Shown in pieces: positions 55,201 to 60,388 of a stretch of DNA of 64,000 nt. Origin of the DNA: a virus; IMG/VR virus record IMGVR_UViG_3300042542_003631, positions 1 through 64,000 of that record; one strand, written 5' to 3'. Every line of letters starts with the position of its first letter. Within the stretch, counting starts at the first letter, position 1. The notes beneath the pieces were generated by a model that saw only the letters and a program-made list of their open reading frames with translations, did not search any database and was not told the DNA's origin. A program made the translations under genes and the position numbers.

Positions 55201-56000
55201 GAATACCACGCACCGTTCTCTTCCTGCCAGCGCTCCATGACATCAGCGTCCGTGGCGTCAGGGTTTGCCTCACGGAGGTCCCGCTCAAACTGGTTGAACT
55301 TGTTGGAGCCCCAGACGGAGTCGCCAAAGGCGTCCTCCATGCTGGTGATCTCGCCACGGAGCTTGGCCCCCACATCCTCGCGGAGCCGGCGGCCCTCCAT
55401 CATGGCGTCAGCCTTCTGCTCATCTGTCAGGTTGGTCGCCTTGACAGCGTCGCGGTAGCGAGACTTGGACAGGGCGAGGGAAGGGCTGGCGTAGAACTTG
55501 CCGTTGGCGACATGGAACTCACGGTCGTCGTTGGCGACTTCCTCGACTGCGTCAAGGTCATCGTCGTCAGAGGCTCCCAGGACGCTCTTCAGCTTCTGGA
55601 GTTCGTCACGGTCTTCGGGCGTCAGGGTGGCAAGGTCAGTCCCGCCGAAAGTTGACCTGGCCTTCGACTCGATCTCGCGCTTGCGGGCCGCGAGCTGCAT
55701 CCGGTCAGGAGCCGCGGACGAGGCCTCATTGTCAGCCTCCTCGGTAGCTGCGGCGAAGCCGCTGGCCCCACGCAGCTCGGCCCCCTTCTGCTTGCGGAAC
55801 TCCTTGAACTTAGCCCACCGCTCAGGCGAGATGTTGTCAGAGTCGTCAGCCGCGGCCTTGGTGAACTTCTGCTGCCAGATGTCAAAGGTCTCCTTGCGGG
55901 TCTTGGGGTCCCAGGTCGAGTAAGAGGGGGACTGTTCGATGTCAGTCCAGCGTGGGAGTTCAGCGAAAGTCTGGGGCTTGGTTTCGGTCGCAGTGGCCAT
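43233..56000 (-). CDS. Giant polyvalent ejection-type protein (about 4255 aa)
   Basis: Start at ATG 56000 (MATATETKPQTFAELPRWTD). Layout by approximate residue: 1-230 charged helical start; 250-420 Ala/Gly-rich hydrophobic segments; 420-570 helical domain with KEALSEATEEGLDEFVNGVI; 600-1000 linkers; 1850-1890 a degenerate metallopeptidase (LVTHAVTSL); 2557-2561 an intact HEATH zincin site (VEALVHEATHAVTTL); 2780-2985 an ADP-ribosyltransferase-like domain ending SPDIRFAP; 3000-3800 helical; 3850-4200 an LPD-like end (SWKDIPGFNLLLGGL). These fit the polyvalent proteins that phages inject with DNA to counter host defence. The long single frame has no stop. Individual activities are inferred. Confidence 0.8.
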   Translation of the reverse strand: MATATETKPQTFAELPRWTDIEQSPSYSTWDPKTRKETFDIWQQKFTKAAADDSDNISPERWAKFKEFRKQKGAELRGASGFAAATEEADNEASSAAPDRMQLAARKREIESKARSTFGGTDLATLTPEDRDELQKLKSVLGASDDDDLDAVEEVANDDREFHVANGKFYASPSLALSKSRYRDAVKATNLTDEQKADAMMEGRRLREDVGAKLRGEITSMEDAFGDSVWGSNKFNQFERDLREANPDATDADVMERWQEENGAWYSNLGTQIKLGALRGMSDTLGAYYGVKRLVGVEDEETVARAEATGKLSGELAAASEATGGATYASDAASMMVTSLATAPAGLAGRGVVAGLRGVGTLAGRTAAAATAGRVGAGTFATAAALRAGGAAAAKIEARRLALAKTGGLAASSFAAGMQSAGGAFNQYFDEFLKDELSRIPDAERTPEVVEAARRRARDGARARAIVSGLVTSAITAGFGATGAEKLAAPQVSKAAQAAKEGMAVFLGKSLGKEALSEATEEGLDEFVNGVIDKIAVDPGKPVSEIVMDTLKAAAAGGLLGAGMSAPFATMDAYLARRELKKNPAVKDQLAAADNLDAAGLPASAAAMREKANQQVSQAELDQQAAQAQADAEAALQGQPAYAQATVVARDVEAQLNALPADDPQREELQQRLDGLRAAISANPDTMVPVAEPEQATADPFATPSEPSETAAPAAVKKPATIPPPPLPLDTATEEELTKDIEYRKQFASEFTYGEAGDADLQKQIADLEAKKAAKFPAAPAAAATPAPGPKNVLGKGSVVTSDVYRSEGDIIVTGDAVFEDGEWKYPATFTGSQRRGNLADRFITTVKAAEAAPAPTQPVAPSPAAPAPKPPTPKADDTQAKEPQASGVSPVQGQPAGRVAEEKAPARAPSGTRQGQAAPGRKLTKAEAKAQRARVTREAAELAARLSAGATPPAVKLVKRGKPAPAPAAPTQQEEAESRVIKLMLETGFIPSSSELNSAIKALTKRGPSNGSPEARALEARVRKAWADAHPPEGGEPEGFFTGSKYGPRMKPLPDTKEAIDNAGGAVPFKTVNGERVGFFTNDPVLTAKQLNSGLKVTVPADLRDKLAKGIEIDEATGQVTAAYDYSRGDTPVTGEGEWYELYKASPRRQARVEAMLKAGENVAKKTGKTMEQLLDDLRAATNVLVDAVSGKRPLAPTALAEMKEEKRQLIKQIMALQKERDPRVPFIGTDAYVSQHAPAEAPGEGALLTSYLRLDTRPDPASGMTYVQAVVRRTLEEQFPRLADSDLVETMENAVNNEALVKVRKALLANPDADPATLLPKLPNFVTLVYKNVLRKFNDAARTHRALITGSIDEELSTADQLTAGLAAEAASIDAEALAEQISTDEASVTPLTGDEVSELKDTLQEMNDGNPDPVSLGLLRANPLQARRALEAAEQGLQFKVGPDGNLLFEHGPPLSQDERTALDGVLNGVVPPGSNDLAKHLASVPDVARFFLEMTTLGRAVMRSAKTPIGAPMFSEEDIRKKNLVEVFTVVHTGDTSTAGRIIDQAVKNIAANAGYTHLTHAEARAWLRRVLQSTARTTEVVGRAAPPSAASERRVQERVAELQTSVESGKALVARIKAEMDRIEARQRVVRGRIDELRAQSKDPNLDKKTQEANRRELAKLNAELSSLNESRQLSDINLRDAADSLEGVTRAYAAIRSKVAPPPAAVLSVAKAKVDADLKAAEARGVAKRRDMTSPAPTKAVKAGVVPTKAIVPEPVNTAEERSMFRSELAAIGLVDGADRVSLYDALKRMSLKASAASDYFKSLARVFHGKPSLLDGIDNVQIIEDPALSADVSVVEGNLVLNVAAMTPTLDGTPRAPEALLRGLVTHAVTSLTAPGTPLTATQQAALAKLEELRLEAVAMEAKLRPEGLQPRFTDALKDTPSFMQAMLTSPEFASMLQSYETGVVKAPKLKSAWGRFWLALGELLTGKPMSFGSGLHAGLMTAGDLMTKSPCPGKRFLDSIKAVLHNPEIAFPKSRTASAEEVNHQQAANEAVELADSPDTTDTVEARLTGDDSPAADPEEVAGLDAALLPDDAALGSAPATEPQGTSRVKRTPKVRKRKRTLKAAKPAAPAEEEVPVAEPAEEEVPVAEPAEEEVPFAEPYVETVTESGAKEPLDFGPFLRAARTKTGREVAMVDAGPGVPEQPLYVRNDRTDTTIYMNRGAMTELVGRLRARGYSTAETTAYLNALLDREASTLAILQRFSNGELLATARDLSDDQRRRIIKRVYGLNPGDPGFMDYFQTGRSGYSQDVTADMIQLGADYYRMMRQVSETGYTSEDVLDMIAASPGTFARTAAFLKATARQFATWWRAYGDVNATRAILNIDEFLQAVTPAAAPAPAAPAPKPSKHEAAQVVANLQGKTIDEVLADAQRVARIREDMRRQVLDGETPETTQLSSTELEGFVKDTLGLAEGDGSSVAVALARIADLPGVNPATRAIAKELSKNPDIKKLSNLLFFVGGKTDSSGARPAGFYEAATHTIALNLPEISNEFAHDKKATLWSKTWVVEALVHEATHAVTTLAIFRHEQGVSQPPKVEAAIRELSALRQAVKAQKGSEEFAYQLSDLDEFAAGVMSNPRFVEWLSKVPASVGAQVPGAKGPVSFIKRVLSHIYRIVFPDLEVDSVMEKSLARIFDIASYPHVVVKPSSKAFGGVGVFQSMKVLKGAGLLTEEELSQQERVIQYGEEGAAMADEVDAFLDEQDELDAAADEIAAYESKLGTGTYFAPSPLSEQDTRYLELAKDPEKNREELQRMVDAAAKAAGYDKSYSRGGGSFTVADARRPYIWLTENRNYAASYGAVTDFFVKEGNTLDLTALGEESIFRMSRQDIASALQKSGVDVTEGDVPVAQLGGGEPLFRAFAADEGKLRDAIARAGYSAVRFYESKRVETPPAVPVVALLDPAQLKLADPITRDESGNVIPPSKRFQPASPDIRFAPAPLFRPGKVTGERKSTEALKNSLPAMPARVQDYLQESTYFSGVAKADLEIIDRLLGRSIAGATGAAEFSNLAYALDKGRLALTDPQRFLAKVVLLQAVNGRIFALQEAMVKAPTPGGLRMLADYEDVAKRIGRDVQDVASTSGTMLNAANIAREVLNPRVATAVYRDAATKSAEKSLPKDLDDVFSDLQKEADDVAAGVVKKSPLTKKIVEAMTRAAGGSPAEVQMMFDFMETMPVKLLQDLRDRGTGVPIPARMADWVANRIFSMVEGTVQAQVKRVAGAAGEPEQTFFEEYSNEVKRLIAMRVNAALAEVAPPNPALTPAQQEAADRAALDSAIRKMVASFDYAPSVERAFNQSKAKLLAHLEAKKGSTPEALKQYAAAKAAIAAMQLDIVPMQMATDIVRRSFDMREQVYLSLSDQRASVTHLATMISNAAGLDAEQSRKVAEAFKTAYEAEANRRIQKTLTNYAQRRSMYEGRGGAERYSRSERFLRLARIGGLRKDEFYNAMATEFGLPTYDPAVAAELDREAERISAMPVGSVQRNDAIRDLNARIANETYRSLLDAYGAKALVKDRSMLWEYLAGVPVAMWKAGVLSGFGTSEVNFGFGTIQSIMDLGFNASAYAVKAGEPALAASNLLTLMRAVGWIADPLGRKEVWTEIKRAALTGRTRFASEQSENMLVLERDIPTLDIPVIKQLMSSATFYKLLGRIGAVVDATVSVPASLARQRLALQYALTKSGADRQKIKEVMRKSFSPDELQSREINAILDAERDQFRNSPRPDLAMESRRYQLLEQRRAEAYAELTSRMEAKDKEDFMEASRESARFANLGTTPTGVAGMIFDSVFGSIERKTKGLSSIIVSFPRAMGNLLDFSLAMSFPLLSFARAHNMSPSRWLLGEDSRYQRERVEFGSLKYGKLMSQGLVATVAQLAIGAAYWAGMDDEDEGRVPWFMVYGKGYPDAERNRQLRYRQPNWSPYTVKIGDLYLSWKDIPGFNLLLGGLASITDMRMVNSFKDPKKIKELEYLADASIAFIKAVTVKNSLQGLAQAGELLSDNDLAEAMTARNMGKLLTNFIGGATNPRLLRDVTSMGRGLAGGGEYTLKDSRGFAAAALSMLPANEIYGAELGQQDMVNTMGTPVTNFWYAPATKRILPTTAGPTVDPIITPLVSAGLFLSPPKGSQMSFDTYEDGSDEIDTEGGLLNSFEPEVEVDAIKMFGEQMRDRMTPEFIKELTDLAAEGQAGRKAAQEMLNEQCTAARNYAKEVIQARIFNREIVPHWQAK
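49571..49650 (-). repeat. 30-bp tandem repeats in giant gene
   Basis: Two perfect copies and one partial copy of a 30-bp unit (GGACCTCTTCCTCGGCGGGC plus TCGGCCACCG, plus strand) encode VPVAEPAEEE in a linker of the giant protein before the second metallopeptidase domain. Confidence 0.9.
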
Positions 56001-56042
56001 ATTCAACCACCATGCCCAAAGAAGCCCCGTTCGTCAAGGAAC

Positions 56043-57062
56043 CTAGAAGGCCTCGCTGGAGCCCTGGGTGCTGGGAGGCGATCCCGCAGCCCCCCTGTTC
56101 CTGTCCAGGAAATCTTGGGCGGCGTCAGGGCGTCCGGCAGCCCCGAGGTTCTTGGCCTGTGTGAGGAGCCTGTCAAGCTCCGCCATGTATTCCCTGCGCC
56201 GTGCCGGCTCCGCCTTGATCTTGTATTGGAGCGTCTCGATCTCGGCGTTGAGGATGGCCGTCGCGGAAGCGGCCTGCTTGCGCCGACCGATCTGAGCCCG
56301 GGCGTTGTCCCCGAGTTTGCCGCCGTCAAGTTTCTTCAGGGCTTCGATTTCAGCGGGGGAGAAGCCGAGGTCGAGCAGATCCTTCTTCGTGGACCGCTGG
56401 TTGCGGTCGCGGGTAAGCTCCTCCGTCAAGGAGGCTAGTTTGGCAGGAACCTCCGTCGGGCGGGTCTGCTGGAGCGAGCGGATTTCGTTGATCTTCTTGG
56501 AATAGGAGGGCAGGAAGTCCTCGTCACCGAGGTCTTCAGCATACTTCTGAGCCAGACGCTCCACGCCTTCGAGGCTACTGCGGGCGTCAGCGCGGTCTTC
56601 GCGGGCGACCTCACGCTCAGCGATGCGGCCTTCCTCTTCGATTCGGCGCTGATTCGCGTCAGCCAGTTCCTTCTGGCGGGTGCTTTCGGCACGCGCTTCC
56701 CCAGCGACCCCGAGGAATGACTGGACGGAGCGTGAGGCGAGGGCATTGGCGGCCCCGGGCTTGGACAGCTCGCGGGTGAGATCCTGGAAATAAGTCGGGC
56801 TCCGGGGATCGAGGCTCGTCAAGCCCGGCATCAGGGCAGCAGCGGCGGCTTCCTCCTCCTTGCGGCGGCGTTCAGCATCGCGTTGACGCTGAGCTTCCTC
56901 CTCGTTGATCCGCAGGGACTGCTCCTGACCGGCAAGTCCGAGCGCGGTCTTGCGCACGTCGGCGGCAGCCTTGAAGTATTCGGGCACAACGACACCCATC
57001 GCACGCGAGGTGAGGTAGGTGGGCTGCGGGGTTGCGGGGTTGAGCCAGTCAGCGAGAGCCAT
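56043..57062 (-). CDS. Coiled-coil internal virion protein (putative)
   Basis: A 339-residue protein starting MALADWLNPATPQPTYLTSR. It is mostly charged helix, with long Glu/Arg/Ala coiled coils (INEEEAQRQRDAERRRKEEE, DANQRRIEEEGRIAEREVAR). The N-terminus has VVPEYFKAAADVRKTALGLA. Position between the giant ejection-type protein and the tape-measure-like protein points to an internal or ejected virion protein as in podoviruses. No enzyme motif is visible. Confidence 0.6.
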   Translation of the reverse strand: MALADWLNPATPQPTYLTSRAMGVVVPEYFKAAADVRKTALGLAGQEQSLRINEEEAQRQRDAERRRKEEEAAAAALMPGLTSLDPRSPTYFQDLTRELSKPGAANALASRSVQSFLGVAGEARAESTRQKELADANQRRIEEEGRIAEREVAREDRADARSSLEGVERLAQKYAEDLGDEDFLPSYSKKINEIRSLQQTRPTEVPAKLASLTEELTRDRNQRSTKKDLLDLGFSPAEIEALKKLDGGKLGDNARAQIGRRKQAASATAILNAEIETLQYKIKAEPARRREYMAELDRLLTQAKNLGAAGRPDAAQDFLDRNRGAAGSPPSTQGSSEAF

Positions 57063-57074
57063 GGTGGGGGAGAG

Positions 57075-58151
57075 TTACTTTTTTGCGAGGGCGGCCTGGA
57101 GAAGTTTGCGAGCCTTCTTTTTCTTCAGGTCCTTGTTGGGAACCACTTCCCCATCCTCGGCAGGGACGACAATTTCGGGGCCGCGCTCGCCCACAAGATA
57201 GGGCCGGCCAGCCTTGACAGGGCCGCCTTGCTCACGAGCGGCAATCATCGGAGGCTTAGGCAGCGCGGCAGCTGGGAGATAGCTGGGGTTGTTCTTCAGC
57301 AGCTCCTCAGCGGAGCGAACACGAACTCCACGCATTGTGTCAACAGTCTTACCGATCCCACGAGCGATTTCGCTACTGTCCGCCATCTGCGGAGCAGCCG
57401 GAGCAGCTAGTTGAATTGGCGGACGGGACGACACAGGAGCCGTGGGCTTTGTCACAGACGTAGCCGCAGGAGCAGGAGCAGGAGCAGCAGGGGCCGGGGC
57501 GGCAGGAGCAGCAGGAGCCGCTGGTAGCTCCGGCAGCGGCTTGTTCATGTCCTCCATCTCCTCCTTGGTGTATTCCCGGGCCAGGCTAAACCCAGCCTTA
57601 ACGGGACCGCGAACGTCCCCCGCGTCGGGCGTGGTCGACTCGGTGGGAGGGGGAGGAGTCGAACCAGCGGGCGGAGGAGTCGAACCAGCGGGCGGAGGAG
57701 TCTCGCCTGAGGGAGCCGGGGGAGTTTCCTTCGGCAGATCTGTGATGTTACCAGCCTCGTCCATGACCTTGCCGAAGGACTTGGCCGACTCGTTATACTT
57801 CTGACGGGTGGACTCAAAGGTGCCGGCGGCCTTGGCCGCAGCGATCTTGCCCTCACGGGTCTGTCCCGCCATGGCTGGCAGCTGCCCACGCATCTGGTTG
57901 GCCAGGGCTTCACGGGAGGCCACACGGCCCTGGGCGATGGAGGCAACATCTTCGGCGCGGCCAGTGCTACCGTAGGCCTGGCCCTCCCCTTCGAGACCGG
58001 CCGCGAACTGCAGCGCCTTCTCGTAGTTCTTCTCCTTCTTGGCCTGGCGCAGCCCCTTGCGCAGGAGCGAAGCGCGGCCACGGGAAGCGGCAGCCTCGCG
58101 AGGGACTTCGCGATCCATGCCGAGGGTGTATCGTGAGGTGGTGATAGCCAT
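57075..58151 (-). CDS. Tape-measure-like / internal virion protein
   Basis: A 358-residue protein starting MAITTSRYTLGMDREVPREA. Residues 1-145 are helical; 145-250 a long Pro/Ala-rich linker with repeats (GSTPPPAGSTPPP, PAAPAAPAAPAPAAPAPAPA); the end holds REQGGPVKAGRPYLVGERGP then EIVVPAEDGEVVPN, the well-known C-terminal signature of phage tape-measure proteins. In a short-tailed phage it may be an internal core or tail-extension protein. It lies 1 bp from the next upstream gene. Confidence 0.65.
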   Translation of the reverse strand: MAITTSRYTLGMDREVPREAAASRGRASLLRKGLRQAKKEKNYEKALQFAAGLEGEGQAYGSTGRAEDVASIAQGRVASREALANQMRGQLPAMAGQTREGKIAAAKAAGTFESTRQKYNESAKSFGKVMDEAGNITDLPKETPPAPSGETPPPAGSTPPPAGSTPPPPTESTTPDAGDVRGPVKAGFSLAREYTKEEMEDMNKPLPELPAAPAAPAAPAPAAPAPAPAATSVTKPTAPVSSRPPIQLAAPAAPQMADSSEIARGIGKTVDTMRGVRVRSAEELLKNNPSYLPAAALPKPPMIAAREQGGPVKAGRPYLVGERGPEIVVPAEDGEVVPNKDLKKKKARKLLQAALAKK

Positions 58152-58152
58152 A

Positions 58153-59085
58153 TCAGTAGCCGGTGCGGAGTCCGGGAGAGCCGTAGTGGAAGGTTGGAAT
58201 CACGCGAGCCTTGCCGCGCAGGCGGCGCAGCTCAGCGTTGAGCAGGGCGTAGGCCTGGTCAAAGTGGGCGATGGACGAGTCAAGGTCTGACGAGTCCTCC
58301 AGGCGCAGAGCGATCAGCCCGTGCTTCAGCGCGCCGACGTTGCTGGGAATCACCAGGTCATCCTCGTGGACGAGTTCGACATGGCGGCGGCTGCAGAGGG
58401 CGGAGATGGTGCAGTTGTCAGAGATGGCTCCGACCTTGTAGCGCCGGTAGCTGGGGTCATCCTCGCCGGGTTCATAGATCCCGAGCTCCGTGTCGCCGGA
58501 GCGGAGGGAGCAGTATTTGCTCATGCCAGGGAGCGTGAGGCTCTCGATCTTCAGAACCTGCTGGGGGAAGGTGTTGTCGCCGGCGGCGAGTGTGACGCGC
58601 ATGCCGTCGACGCCATCAGCGTCCACAATTCGCTGGCCTTCAGCATCATACCCACGCAGCACAGCCTCGCCACCGATGCCGGTGTCGCCAGCCGCCACCC
58701 GCAGGAAAACGGAGGCCTCCTCGGTCAGATCGGTGTGGACGCAGACGTCCGACATCTCGATCACGGAGTTCATGGTGCGGTCAAAGTTATGGGCGCCCGG
58801 GCCGACTTCGTTGAACTCGTGGGCGAGGGCGTAGATGCGGCGGGGCGACTGGTTGGATACCTGCAGGCCGAGCAGCGCCGCAGCCCTGCGCGGGAGTGTG
58901 ATGTATCCGTTGGGGGCGCTGACCTCCACCACGAACTCGGACTTGGCCCACAGGCCGCTGTCAAGGAATCGCTGGGTCACCTGGTTGAGGCACCGCAGGA
59001 ATTTCTCATCCATCGGGTTGCGCGCATCCACATGCTCGAAGAGCAGGTCGCGGGCCTTGGCAACAGTGAGACGGGCGGAGGGCAT
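58153..59085 (-). CDS. Head-tail adaptor / tail tube-like protein
   Basis: A 310-residue protein starting MPSARLTVAKARDLLFEHVD. The pattern of an N-terminal helix (NPMDEKFLRCLNQVTQRFLD, SGLWAKSEFVVEV), then PNGYITLPRRAAALLGLQVS and RRIYALAHEFNEVGPG, is shared with podovirus-like tail tube A/adaptor proteins. The C-terminal half is beta-rich and ends in helices (HFDQAYALLNAELRRLRGKA). It probably joins portal to tail. Confidence 0.6.
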   Translation of the reverse strand: MPSARLTVAKARDLLFEHVDARNPMDEKFLRCLNQVTQRFLDSGLWAKSEFVVEVSAPNGYITLPRRAAALLGLQVSNQSPRRIYALAHEFNEVGPGAHNFDRTMNSVIEMSDVCVHTDLTEEASVFLRVAAGDTGIGGEAVLRGYDAEGQRIVDADGVDGMRVTLAAGDNTFPQQVLKIESLTLPGMSKYCSLRSGDTELGIYEPGEDDPSYRRYKVGAISDNCTISALCSRRHVELVHEDDLVIPSNVGALKHGLIALRLEDSSDLDSSIAHFDQAYALLNAELRRLRGKARVIPTFHYGSPGLRTGY

Positions 59086-59115
59086 GGGGGAAGGTAACTG
59101 GTTGGGTGGCAGGCG

Positions 59116-60003
59116 TCAAACCTTTCGGTAAGCCATCAGGGCGACCTCACCGTAGGAACCCCACCCTGGGGAAGACAGATCGGGGCCGTTGACCAGGGGG
59201 AAGAAGGTGAGTGAGACGGGGTAGAACCCAACCCTGACGCGGCTGGAAGTCAGGCGCGGGTTGGTGCTCCAATAGGCCTCACCGTCAACATAGTAGTCGG
59301 GGCCTTTCACAAGGTCATCCTGGCGGAGGATCAGATCGTAGCTCCCAACCCCAACCCCCTTGGAGAACTCCGGGTCCAGGCCCCGGTTGGCTCGGTCGTC
59401 AAGATATTCGGGCGTGTAGCCCCGGATCGCGATCTCCATGGAGACCGTCGATGAGACCCTGCCGCTGGGAGCGGCGCTGTCCTGGGGGTAGTAGTTCGCC
59501 CCTCCCGTGAGAGGGGTCTCCGTGGGCAGCGGGGAGTTTGTGAATGACCGTATGGGGGCGAGATACTGATGCACACCTGGGCGGTAGACAGGGCGGTAGT
59601 AGCCGGGCTGCCCCGGCACATCCTCCAGTAGGTCGGAGTCCCTGAACACGGTCTTGTCGTATTCTGACGGGTATTCACGGGAGGCGAGCCAGCTAAGGGG
59701 GAAAGGCACATACCACCCCGTCACCTCGGTATCCACGCCGCCTGGGTCACCCGCCCCGCCGCCACCAGGGATGCTGACAGGTTCGCGCACCGTGACCCGG
59801 CGTGAGTTGACCCACAGGTAGACGTCCAGCACAGCAGGCTCCTTGCCCTCCTCCTCGCCCTCCGGTGCCACCGCAACCATCTGGCCGGTTGGAGAGTCCC
59901 AGGTTTCCACGCCCCGGCCGGTGTTGATGCGGAGGCGGTCCTTCCACTCGGCGATGTAATCGGCGGCGTCCTGGATGACTTGGCGGGCTTGTTCGGGGCT
60001 CAT
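59116..60003 (-). CDS. Hypothetical virion protein
   Basis: A 295-residue protein starting MSPEQARQVIQDAADYIAEW. The N-terminus is helical; the rest is rich in Tyr, Pro and Gly with beta character (YYRPVYRPGVHQYLAPIRSF, GWGSYGEVALMAYRKV). Its place between the adaptor-like gene and the adhesin-like gene points to a tail or baseplate part. It overlaps the previous gene by ATGA. No family is recognised. Confidence 0.6.
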   Translation of the reverse strand: MSPEQARQVIQDAADYIAEWKDRLRINTGRGVETWDSPTGQMVAVAPEGEEEGKEPAVLDVYLWVNSRRVTVREPVSIPGGGGAGDPGGVDTEVTGWYVPFPLSWLASREYPSEYDKTVFRDSDLLEDVPGQPGYYRPVYRPGVHQYLAPIRSFTNSPLPTETPLTGGANYYPQDSAAPSGRVSSTVSMEIAIRGYTPEYLDDRANRGLDPEFSKGVGVGSYDLILRQDDLVKGPDYYVDGEAYWSTNPRLTSSRVRVGFYPVSLTFFPLVNGPDLSSPGWGSYGEVALMAYRKV

Positions 60004-60182
60004 GGTGCGTCGCGGACTACTACAACAGGGAAGCCGGGGTGGGTCAAGGTGTCAGCGTCGGCGGAGTAGACCCCGCCAACCTCCTGCACCGCAGCGTCAA
60101 TCATTGACGAAACGATGCGCAGCACCTCGTTCGCCTGGGCTTCCGGGCCGGCGAGTCCGTCGAGCAGCTGGTCAGAGGTCAT
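60000..60182 (-). CDS. Small hypothetical virion-operon protein
   Basis: A 60-residue protein starting MTSDQLLDGLAGPEAQANEV, overlapping both neighbours by 4 bp. One helix (ANEVLRIVSSMIDAAVQEVG) is followed by a short beta end (GFPVVVVRDAP). Tight coupling to the genes on both sides supports that it is real. Function unknown. Confidence 0.6.
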   Translation of the reverse strand: MTSDQLLDGLAGPEAQANEVLRIVSSMIDAAVQEVGGVYSADADTLTHPGFPVVVVRDAP

Positions 60183-60388
60183 TTGAGGAAGAGGAATTGC
60201 TCGGTCGAAGATGAGCGTCCGCCCACACGCCCCGCGCCGAGCACGCAGAACAGGCTGAAGGCCCCGTCAATCTGCTGCCTGGTCACCGTCTTCAGCGCAG
60301 TGAACTGAGCGTCCCCGCCCGCGCCTCCGTTGAGGATCTCAAGGAAGCTGGGCTGCTGGGGTTCGGGGTTGTCGGGGGGTTCGGTCAT
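60179..60388 (-). CDS. Small hypothetical virion-operon protein
   Basis: A 69-residue protein starting MTEPPDNPEPQQPSFLEILN. The N-terminus is Pro-rich; the middle is QFTALKTVTRQQIDGAFSLF and the end STEQFLFLK. It is coupled by 4-bp overlaps to the adhesin-like gene before and the small gene after. Function unknown; a small structural part or chaperone is possible. Confidence 0.6.
   Translation of the reverse strand: MTEPPDNPEPQQPSFLEILNGGAGGDAQFTALKTVTRQQIDGAFSLFCVLGAGRVGGRSSSTEQFLFLK

Noticed and set aside
53322-55655. Plus-strand open frame of 777 codons inside the giant gene
   Set aside because: Antisense shadow with Gly/Leu/Val-rich, unnatural sequence and no leader.
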